NCBI GenBank assembly: GCA_022592435.1
Contig: JABYQS010000051.1
Location: forward strand, 62,001-126,000
Source: Cerioporus squamosus
Lineage: Eukaryota; Basidiomycota; Agaricomycetes; Polyporales; Polyporaceae
Length of the DNA stretch: 64,000 nt
Direction: 5' to 3'
Shown one piece after another: positions 11,998 to 21,731 of the stretch; position 1 is the first letter of the stretch, and every line of letters begins with the position of its first letter. Position numbers and translations under genes: made by a program. The notes beneath the pieces are model-generated. The model was not told where the DNA came from. It did not search any database and saw nothing but the letters and a program-made list of their open reading frames with translations.

Positions 11998-14403
11998 AGA
12001 AACAAGCCGATGCGAGCAAGAACAGCCAGACCGAGAGATGCAGTCCTCTGGAAGCTCTCGCGATGCACGGCGTTGCGCGAAGCGCTTAGATCGACTCGGC
12101 GCGCAACGAATCTAATCTTATCGAGGAGTGTAAGTATGTCTTGCGCAAGTCTCAAGAGGAGTTGGCCGCCGGCAGGCTGGGGGCATACAATTGTACAATG
12201 CTTTGACTCTAGATTCATCCATTCATAACAGATTGCATCCGGGATAACCTGTATCATGCAAATGCCTGGAAGTTTACACCAGACCAGCTTGCCAAGTAAC
12301 AAGGCGAGAACACCATTCATCGTATGAGAAGATGGAGGTATTGCGACTCCCGTGCACTTCAACAAGGCCACTTCCAGCCCACAGCCCGTGATCGATGATC
12401 GACCGTCTGCGAGAGCGGGGCATGGTCGTAGGGGCGGAGACAACTGGGGATTATCTTCCAAGGCAGCACATAAGGAGTCAGTGGATGAAGCGTTGAGTAC
12501 TTGGTCAGAGGACACTCACCGATACGGGAACCGCAGCGGATGATTGTGAGGCCAAGCGCCTCGGCCATGTCGACACTGAGGTTACCCAAGCCTAGCAGGC
12601 AAAGGTCACACCTCCGGGGCGAGCCCCGACGACCACGTCCCCGCTCCCCGCCTTGCAGGAGGGCAAACGTGTGCACGTCGATCGGAGCCTGCCCACGTCG
12701 AGAGCGTGAATGCCGGAAATTGAGCGCGAGGTGACTGGGATGGAGGCGAGCACCAGGCCTGCAATAGCGAGGATGAGACATGGGTGACAGAGAATGACAG
12801 TGAGAGAAGGTGGACTCACCGAAGCCTTTCCACTCAAGCACAAGGACAACGCGGACCAGACGACAGGGTACGCGTCCTCCGTGACTCCCCCCACCCTCGC
12901 TCCGGGACGATGAGCTTCACAGTTCATGCGTCCCACCGCGCGTCTCGTACGCGACGCACTCCCTCACCGCTTCGCCTTCGACTTCGAGGACACCCCTACG
13001 GACGACTTCCTTGGCGGGCACGTTGGTGACTAGGTTCGTCACGGTCGCCCTGCTTCTGCCTTCCGTCGCCGTCTTGCCGGACTAAATTGACCTCCAATAG
13101 AAGATGGTCTCGCTCGAGTGGGACCATCTCGTCTCAACGGAACAAGAAACGCAGCGCCTTGCACCGCTGGAACATGTTAACCAGCGGTCCGGCGCGGACG
13201 AATACGATCGGGTGGACGAGTGGGGTGGAAGAGGTAGAGGTGAGAGGACATGCAAGTTCGAGTTCGACTTAGGTGGGGAGGGACACGCGTCCTGACCTCG
13301 ACCTTTATACCTGCGGGAGGGGAGGCTGACGGTGAGCCCCGCCGAGCAGGAAGGTGAAGGGATGGCCGAGGATGCCGGCGGTCTGGCCTCTAGTTCGCCT
13401 TCCAATGTGACGAGTACTGTGGAGCGGCAGTCCGATACATTGCAGGCGTGCGACTTAACCACTGGACCGCAGGTGGGCATAGTGAAGCTTTGCACGGGCG
13501 CGCCTACGATGGTGCACTCGCAGAGAGCACGCCAAGAGGCGTTGCTCTGCCATAGCTCTGACCGCCCCTTTGACACCCTTTCGCAGCGGCTGCCATGTCG
13601 AGCGGACTTGCCGTGTGGGGAGAGCTTTGCAGACTACTCCGGAGACCGAACAGATCCTCGGTGCGGGGCTTCGGCGATCGAACTGCGAGGTCTGGACTCG
13701 GCACCTCCGTACACTTGTCTGAACACCGAGGGAGCGAACAAGCTGAAGGCCGTCAGATGTCAAACATGTGCCAAGGAATGCGCGAGACGCACCGTGACCG
13801 AGGCTTCGGGAGGCCCTTGCTGCTGAAGCTGAAGGTGTGCATAGTGAGACGCTCACGAAGTCGCAGAGTCGTTGCCAGACTCCTCAGGTAATCAGTGTGA
13901 TGCTCACAGCCATCACATTGCGGGGATGCGTGTCGGAAATGTCAGTACGACAGCATCCGTCCGCTATCTTCTCTAGACGATAGAGCCAGCGTATTGATGT
14001 GCGTGAGGCTGGATTTTCGAACGACGAACCTACTACGTCGTGTTCCCAGCTGAGCCCTATATCTGTGCTAGTTCTGTGGAGGCTGGCGTGAGTAGTCTGT
14101 TCAGACTGGCAATAAGTCTCAGTGCTCACATCTGGATTCGAGTAGCCGTGCAACTTATGGTACCTAGCTAGCAAGTTAGCGGTGTTGTGTTCTTCTCTCG
14201 TTCAACTTACCGCTGCTATATGCCAGTATCATCTCGGACTTGGCAGAGAGACGGCTCAGAAGACCTGAGTCAAGCAATGTCGTCCAGAGGACAGACGTAG
14301 GGTGAATGGTATGCTATACAAGGGAAGGAGCTGTCCTGATGGTACGAACACAGTTGCAGAACAAAAGGGAATACTGCAGGGTAGTACGACGAGCGAGGAA
14401 GCC
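11998..14403. other. Gene-poor gap holding repeat copy B
   Basis: Between the 5' end of VPS5 and the 3' end of LSM4. The middle part (12552-13464) is the longer copy of the dispersed repeat (separate entry). The flanks (11998-12551, 13465-14403) have only short overlapping ORFs with no domain, no consistent splice sites and no codon signal that I trust. Confidence 0.6.
12552..13464 (-). repeat. Dispersed repeat, copy B (long form, with degenerate coding sequence)
   Basis: Reverse-strand counterpart of 4098-4565. Reading on the minus strand, it starts at GTTAAGTCGCACGCCTGCAA, has a TATA box near 13305, an ATG followed by TCCTCTCACC, and then blocks absent from copy A. One of these reads, in one frame, VTNLVTNVPAKEVVRRGVLE and continues to RECVAYETRGGTHEL before a stop. 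Another reads GGVTEDAYPVVWSALSLCLS. The last part reads GDVVVGARPGGVTFA and, in another frame, GNLSVDMAEALGLTIIRCGS. These pieces look protein-coding but cannot be joined without stops or frame changes. I take it as a decayed gene or part of a mobile element. Confidence 0.7.
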
Positions 14404-15157
14404 TTACATACCCCTTCCTCGCCCCCGTCCGCGCACTGGGCCGCCGCCACGAACCATACCGCGACCTGCCATACAGACATACGTTCAGATACGCGTCTTC
14501 TGCAGTCAAAGACAACACACATACCTCGGGGTGGCGCACCGCGTCCTCTGGCCCCTGTACCACTGACGTGTGCTCCTCGTGCGCTCCGCCCAGCTTCTCT
14601 TGCGCGGTTCTGCTCCTCCTTGACTGCATCCAGTAGCGTGTCCGGCACACGTAGGTACTTGATCTGTGAACGTGAAGATCTCTTGGTCAGCCTTCGGAGT
14701 CGAGGTAATAGCTGTGGCGCAGCGCGGTATGGTCCCAGCCATGGCGAGAGCTATCATGCGCGGCTCGAGGTGGATGTGCTCATAGAGCATCAAACAGAGC
14801 ACTTGAATGACTGACGCACCGTGCTCCCTCGAATGTAGCACTCCTTCAACTTCCAGAACCTGTCCCCTTCCGCGCTTGTCTGGTAGACCTCCCGCAGCGT
14901 GATGTTCATGAAGTTGTCGCAGTTGACAAGGTGTCCATTGAACGTTTCGCCATTCTTCAGCTCGACCAGCTACGTGGGCGCGGGTGTGCAGCAATCAGTC
15001 TTCATGCGTTCAGCCCTCGAGAAACGGTTGAGTCCCAGACTTGGACTGCTCACCATCGGTTTGTTTTGTGCAGCATTGAGTAGGGATAGAGGCAGCTAAC
15101 AGGGTCGCACGATCAGAATTTCCGAGTAATCCCAAAGAACCGCGTAATAAATACCAT
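14404..15157 (-). CDS. LSM4: U6 snRNA-associated Sm-like protein LSm4
   Basis: Subunit of the Lsm2-8 ring on U6 snRNA and the Lsm1-7 decapping ring. The Sm fold is complete: [14 protein letters not shown], then [20 protein letters not shown] and [20 protein letters not shown] (Sm1), then [15 protein letters not shown] (Sm2). The C-terminal tail is Arg-Gly rich ([20 protein letters not shown]) and ends GM-stop at 14404, usual for LSm4. The first exon is the ATG alone (15155-15157). It is followed by a 58-nt intron (15097-15154, GTATTT..TTAG) and the exon starting CTGCCTCTATCC. Further introns fall after KPM, within the Sm domain and in the RGG tail. Confidence 0.95.
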
Positions 15158-15783
15158 TGCTAGATCCTCGGATGGCTGACGGTGTGGTAGAAGGTGATAC
15201 TGGTGGATGGACGATGAACGACCAGAGTCAAAGACGCGAACGTCGCGTGCGACGCGCGCTTCGTCCACGCCGCCGCACTGCGGCAAGCACCTCCCTCCCT
15301 CTGCCTAACCACACTCTCCCACAAGCCTTCACTCACATTACCACACTACGTCGAGTGCTCCAGGATTCTTGACGACAACCTTGCAAGTGATCTCCAGATA
15401 ACGCTTTCACGACCCCAGGCATCACAGTCCCGATCTGCCAGGAGCTATCGTGCATCATGCATCTATTCAATGAGGTGCTGCGGGCGCGACTACGCAATCC
15501 ACGCCCACGCGTTCGCGAGTGCAGACGGACCTTCCCAAGCATCACCGACGACTCGCGATGAGTCCCTCGATGACTCAGTGCGGCACCGGCGCAGCGATAG
15601 CGCAGTGTGCGCAGCCCAGATGGTGTCATGTGGAAGGTTGGCGGCGCAAACGCCCGCTATCGCGTGCAGCAGTCGGGACTCAAGAACCCGCATTATGTTC
15701 TGCGCGCGCCGTGTTCGACGTTTACCTCTTCCCGTTCTCTACCTCGCACAACTGCGCGCTGAACTGCAGCACCGTCCCGAGTC
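15158..15783. promoter_or_regulatory. Divergent promoter LSM4 / uncharacterised membrane protein
   Basis: 626 bp between two head-to-head start codons. An ACGCGT box lies near 15508. Short ORFs here overlap one another on both strands and look like chance readings of GC-rich DNA. Confidence 0.5.
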
Positions 15784-17591
15784 ATGATCTTGCCCGATGA
15801 CACACCACCAGAGTCACCAACGAAGTCGCGCGCAGGGCCGCCTTCCGAGGCAGCGGAGGACGAGCACGCATTGCCGCCTCCTGCATATCCTGGGCCTCCA
15901 CCGAACGGACACCCTCCGTCATCTCAGGTTCACAATATCGATATCGAGGCGCAAGCGAGCACTTCGCGAACACCCCTCCTTCAATCAACACCTGCACACC
16001 ATGTCGAGCAAGTCGAGTCAGCTCCAACACGATTCCTGAAAGCGTTCGGTATCGCTGTGCTCATTTACATTCTTGTGGGATCTTTCACGCGCACGGCAAT
16101 TGCTGGTCACTACTGGCGCGGGCGTGGTGCACATGGGGTGAGTACTGCTCGTGTTTCGTGGTTTAGGGGCTTTGGCCTGAATTCCTGGATCGTCCGGTTT
16201 GCCTCTTCTCGATTTTGCAGTGGGAAGACATAGAATTACCTGATATTGACGACGGACGCGGTGACGTGCCTGGCTCACAGATACCCTTCCCAAAATCTTC
16301 GGACGGCAAAGTTGAGAAGTGCGTGACAGCGGCAGGCACGACCACCCTTTCCACCCAGTCCGTCTCTATGACCTCTCTCCTCCTCCCGTTGACCGCGAAG
16401 ACCTTGTACATCTTTGGCCGAGGCGAGCTCACGCACGGAGACATCACGTTCTTGCCCACACACGATCTCACCATTCCCGACGGCAATATCCGCGTGGATA
16501 TCATCCCTCATCATCATAACGAAATCACTCTTATGGCTACGAATATCTGCTTGCTCGAGAGAGCAAAAGGGGAGAAGGGCATCGCTATTCTAGTGAGTCA
16601 ATGCAATTTCTCCGTCCGCCGCGTGCCAGCTAACCAGAACGTATTCCCAGACACCTTCAAAATGGGTTCCCAGCAATGACTTGAGCTTTTCGATTGTCGT
16701 CCAAATACCTGTAACGAGGGGCCCATTGCGAGTCAACGCTTTCGAGACACACCTACCATTATTCAGGCACATCTTCTCTACCGAATTGCAGGGCCAGGTC
16801 TCCTTTGGTTCGCTCTATGCCCGTACAACAAACCAACAGATACACGCTGGGGTACGTGTGCTTTTGATCTAGTATCTCTGACTCTCGGTTCACTAATATC
16901 CGCATATCCACTCGTAGTACCTCGAGGCGGACAACGCGACTATCCATACCACCAACTCCGTCATCAGTGGGGTCTACCGCGCTTCTCGTGCAGTCTTCCT
17001 GCAAACGTCCAACCAGCCCATCAAAGCTGACATCACCCTACTCAACGACGACAACCCTCGAAAGCCCACCAACCTTACCATGATCACAGCTAACTCGTGC
17101 GTCTCCTGCTCCTGCTACCCATTTTGATTCAGAAGAAACCATTCTGACCTCTCTGACACAGTGCGATCGACACGGTAATCACCCTCCGTCCAACAGCGTC
17201 ACACGGGCTCAACAGGGGCGGCGCGTTCGCCGTGTCCGCGCAGACGCAGAACGGCGCGCTCGACCTACGCTTCCGAGAACAACCCATCGACAGCAGGCTC
17301 GCCTTCACCGCACATACGAGCAACGCGCCCGCAGAAGTGCACTTGCACCCCGCATACGAGGGCGCGTTTACCATCGGGACGTCGCACGGCCCCACGGACC
17401 TGACGGTGCATGAGGAGATACGTGACCCTTCAGGCCGTGGGCGGAAGAGGGTTTGGGCGGTGACGGAGCGGACAGCCGCGGCGTTTAAGGGACGTGTGTG
17501 GTGGTCGCATATATCTGGGTCTGACGGTGACGAGGGCCGCGGAAGCGCCAGCGTGCAGACTTCCAACGCTGCGGTGCATGTAACGGTATGA
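15784..17591 (+). CDS. Uncharacterised fungal single-pass membrane protein with beta-rich extracytosolic domain
   Basis: Not a gene I can name with certainty. The N-terminal 90 aa are Pro-rich and disordered (PPPAYPGPPPNGHPP). One membrane helix follows (AFGIAVLIYILVGSF), then about 400 aa of predicted beta strands. The latter carry repeated patterns seen in fungal DUF7330/DUF4097-like proteins: short runs with N/T/S before hydrophobic pairs, such as LEADNATIHTTNSVISGVY, ITANSAIDTVITLR and the closing SVQTSNAAVHVTV. Introns lie at about 16137-16220, 16593-16650, 16853-16918 and 17097-17161, all GT..AG. The start at 15784 (MILPDDTPPES) opens the first long exon. The topology suggests a type II membrane protein with the beta domain outside the cytosol. 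The DUF assignment is from memory and tentative. Confidence 0.8.
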
Positions 17592-18085
17592 GCTTTCGTT
17601 GAGATATAGCTGTTGGGGACATTTGGGAGTCGGTTGAGGAGGACGATGTATGTATCGGTTGTTGCTGTACTTGATTACTTATGTCGTAGCGGATGATCTT
17701 TTGTACGTTGTTTATTGCGTAGTCCTCGCAATGTATTTGTAGTCCTGCGTCTCATTGGCCGAGACTAAGGCGAGGTCTCCGGGTACGAGTGACCCTGATA
17801 CGACGACATGACTGACACAGGGCTATTCAGTGGACGCGGTATCATACCCTGCATCGGCCCTCCTCTTAGGGATATGGGTTATGAACCGACCGATGACTCT
17901 CAAACCTGTGAGCGCGTTCAGCTTCCCCGCTTCCAGTATGATGCTAGTAAACAGCATATAGCAATAATGGATGTAATGCATATAGTACAGTGCTGAGGAT
18001 CATTAACATTACGACAGCGAGGAAGACCGAGTCCCGACCTGGTACCGTATGTACCTATGCATCCACGAGGCATAATGTCCATAAC
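17592..18085. other. Convergent 3' gap
   Basis: Tail-to-tail gap of about 0.5 kb between the membrane-protein gene and MBP1. It has A/T-richer stretches suited to 3' ends (for example 17690-17740) and no gene that I can support. Confidence 0.6.
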
Positions 18086-21000
18086 TTATATCACACCATT
18101 CCGGACCTGCAGACGCTGCGTTCAGCTTCCTGTCCTCGCCACACGACGAGCATATACACTGAACGCACCTTCTGCATGAATCCGGACACTCGACTAATGT
18201 CGATAACTTGCGCCTCGCTCTCCATCGCGACGACCAGGTTCTCGAGCAACTGCAGGACAAGAACACAATTCAGCACCGGCGGACAGCACACCCGCAGCCC
18301 TTCAAGCATGCACTCACCTCCTCCACCTTGTCGATCGGCACCCCCGTGCAGAGCGCGACGATCTTCTTACACTGGAACTCCTTCTCGGCGCTTGCACCTT
18401 GCAGCGACCGCATCCGCGTCTCCATCAGCTGCTCTACACGGATGTACCACATCTTTAGCCGCCTCAATCTGATGAGTGTCGCAGCGGTGTCGCCAAGGGG
18501 CACTGTCGGATCGACTTCAAGGTTCGCCGGGATGTCAACCGCGCCGCCGACCCCGCTCATGGTCGACCCCTGTCCCCGAATTTGGAACGCAGGGCCAGCG
18601 CTGGGACCAGCATCAGAGCCGTCGAGCTCGGTACGCCCTGTCCAGTCGAAACCGTCCTCGTCCGCAAGTGCTCGCTCGAGGTTTCGTACCCGCTGCGCGG
18701 TTTGGTCCAGCTCGCCACAACGCGCCTGCCATTGCTGTATTTGTCGCCGCTTTTCAGACAGCTCGCGTGTCGCTGCGCGGAGGTGGACCTGTGTCACGTC
18801 CAAGGCATCCTGCTTCGATTTAACCTCGACAGTGAAGTCGTTTCCCAATCCTTGAATCATAGCTGTCATATCTGCGACAGAGTCAGATCACTGCATTCTG
18901 AATGACAGTCGTTGTGTACCGAACTTACCTGCTATCACGTCCTGGCTCTTCTGCATGGGAACAGAAGGTACCGATCGTAGCGAGGAGAGTATGTCTTCGG
19001 ATCGCGCGCTGCCGCCGAGCTCCTGAGGGGCCAGTACTGAGGAATGCGTGTCCGGCGAAAAAGGGGACCGCTCACCTCAGTCTCAACACCAAAATCGCCT
19101 GGCCGTAGCCCGAGCTTGTTCGCGAGCAACTTGTTCGCTCCGGCATCCAATAGCACCCTGACGAGGCTACGATTCCCGACTCGCGCGGCGATGTTAAGGG
19201 CGGTGTCGCCGTGCTCGTCTTGAATGTCGATAATCGACTTGAAATCCGCTCGCTCGTGGTTCACGATCCACAGGTTGATTTGGTCGAGGTAGTATCGCGC
19301 TGCAACCGCCCGTCCTTTCACACCGGCCGTGGCAACGATATGGTGGAATACGCTGCGACGCGCCGTGTCGAGAGTACGGATGCTGGGATGTAGGTGAGAG
19401 ACCAGGGTGTGGAACGTCTGTGTATCGAAACAATGGGTGGCAAGGCATGCGCGCATCAGGGCTGTCTCCCCGTTGAAGTTGCCTTTATGAACGTCCGCCC
19501 CAGCGGAGACGAGTGCTTCTACCGTAGCATGACGTCCCGTGCTCGCAGCGATGTGAAGGGCTGTATGACCTTGCTCGTCAAGTACGAGGTCGACGTCATG
19601 AGCGAGCGCGGCGATGTCTGGGGGAACTTCGCGAATCATGTCAAGCACCGCTTGCGGATCGTCTCGCGAGCAAATTGCTTGTACAATTGCCGCTCTCCGT
19701 GTGTCTCGGGCAGGCGCGTTGTGATCCATGGTCCGAGGGATGGAGGGCTTAGAGGCGAACCGGATGGTGTAGTGTTGAGTTTCGTGCTTTGTGTCCGGTT
19801 TGCCGTTCGCGGTAGCATGCTGGGCACTAGATGGCGGGGATGCACCATTGACGGCAGCAGGAGCAGGCTGCTGGCTGCCTGTAATGGCGGGTGGAGGCAT
19901 ACTTGCGTGCGCCTGAATCGCGTTGACGAGCGGCGAAACACGTCCTGTACCATCGGGGAGTACAGGAGGTTCAGTCCGAGCTCGCTTGCTCGGAGATGGC
20001 CCACTATCTGACTGAGGTGCCGCGGACGTCGGTCTCGACCGATCGAGCATCTGAATGTCGGGCGATGCTGCCAACGTGGGAGGAGCAGTGAGAGACACCG
20101 AGTTGGCGGGAGGAACGTTGGCATCCATGTCTGAATGAGTTCGTTTCAGCGATGACTGACCGAGAGGCGGAGGTGTAGGAGAGATGGCGCCAATGTGAGG
20201 AAATCCAGGAGGATATCCACCTGTGGAATGTGGGCCGGGTGAAGCATTTGGGAAAACAAGAACAGCGGACATACTGGATGTAGAAGGCGTGAACAGCCCT
20301 TGCGCGCGCCCTTGATTAAGTAGACGTAGTGCAGAACCGGGCATGATAGGTGGAGGCGCGAGACCTATCGTGGGTATATGTGGGATGAGACCAAGGGTGT
20401 GCGGGACATGATTGCGAGCGTACCGGGTACACCTGCGAGTGAGGCGGGTAGACCTCCCATTGGATTTGCATTGGGTACAAAGTCAAACAAGGGAGCTAGC
20501 AGAGGGGCGACGCCATATTGTGTGGCGATATCACGGCCACGGTCCAGAGGTATCCTACGACAAGGAAAACACGGTGAGTGTGATTCTGACGCAGCCCTGA
20601 AGAGTGGTTGGACTGGAAGGCTGTCATCGACCGTTGGGATACTTCAAACGATGAATCGAGAACTCATGCCACGGCCCGCACTCGTGAACTGCGCGTTTAC
20701 AAGCGACTTGTGACGCGTCTGCGCATATAAACGCGAGTATAGGCAGAGTCCTGCCAGTTTGGTGAAGAGCATTGTCCTCATTTGGGGCATGGTGTGGTGG
20801 GCACGAGCCATGAAATGGCTCATGAGGACCTGATAGTCGCGATAAGATGCGATGCTCCATGTCTGCCAAACCACCAACCATGCAGAGTTCAGTAGCAGCA
20901 TGAGACGAGATACCACTCTCCCTGCTATCCCCGCAACCCGCCACCTGCGTCCACTTCCCCCGTGTATGCGATGCAAAGGTTTCGGATACGAGATGGCCAA

Positions 21001-21371
21001 AGCCAAGACACGGAGGTGTGAGGGAAGTGGGCAATCGAACTCACCAGGTACCCTGATACTTCCCATATCCTCCCTGAACAATCTCATGTTTACCGGGCAG
21101 AATCTCCTTCTCCAGTATCTTCGTCCGTCGGCCCTTATCAACCCCGGCCACCTTGAGGATTTGTGTCGCGTTGACATAGGAGTCGGCGCGTCTTCGCATC
21201 ACAGCTATGCCGCGTACCATGCATTCGTAGACCTATACGCGTCCGTGGCTGATAATAGCCGGCTATATGCGCGTGCCTGGGTTAGACACGGACCTGGACG
21301 GAGGAGTAGACGGCATTGTATATCTTGACAGGCGGCTGCTGCTGAGCGGGGGGTCGCTGTGCGGACTGCAT
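18086..21371 (-). CDS. MBP1: APSES/ankyrin cell-cycle transcription factor Mbp1 (MBF DNA-binding subunit)
   Basis: DNA-binding subunit of the MBF-type G1/S complex, which acts on MCB (ACGCGT) promoters. The first exon starts [12 protein letters not shown] and continues [11 protein letters not shown]. After a short intron comes [19 protein letters not shown] and then [19 protein letters not shown], the APSES/KilA-N fold, ending YGKYQGTW. A 490-nt intron (20555-21044) interrupts the domain before [15 protein letters not shown]. Next are a disordered Ser/Pro-rich stretch, ankyrin repeats ([40 protein letters not shown]), and a C-terminal coiled coil ([20 protein letters not shown]). The last small exon encodes VRNGVI-stop. 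About 810 aa. It is head-to-head with MVP1. Confidence 0.94.
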
Positions 21372-21731
21372 TGCCGCGGGCGGGCTGGCGGGGGCGGCGG
21401 AAGGGAGGAGAGGAGGAGTGAAGCGCTCTCACGACGCGCGCCGAGACGCGCTCACAGGCGTGTTGTCGGAGCTCCAATTTGCACACGTGGCTGTCACCGA
21501 CCGCGATCCTGTGACCGTGTCTCCGGTCACAGTCATCGTCACATCCGCGCGATGCGCTCGGCAGCAGCAGCCGCTGCGTGGTTGACGTCGTTCACAGCGA
21601 CCGCGACGACTGCGACGACGACCTCGACGGCCTCCTAATTGGCGCATTCCATGCTCGTCTGAGGCTCGATTGGACTACTTCTTTCTCCTGCATCCGCCTA
21701 GTCACCCCGGTCGTCCTTGGGACTCGCCAGT
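21372..21731. promoter_or_regulatory. Divergent promoter MBP1 / MVP1 with a perfect dyad
   Basis: 360 bp between start codons. It holds a CACGTG E-box near 21484, ACGCG repeats near 21433-21450, and a perfect 9-bp inverted repeat (21509-21517 and 21524-21532, CTGTGACCG/CGGTCACAG) with a 6-nt spacer. The dyad is the kind of symmetric site a dimeric regulator could bind; which one is unknown. Confidence 0.5.

Noticed and set aside
12359..12841. 160-aa minus-strand ORF as an intact gene
   Set aside because: It reads through an apparent intron of repeat copy B and mixes frames of the decayed coding blocks.
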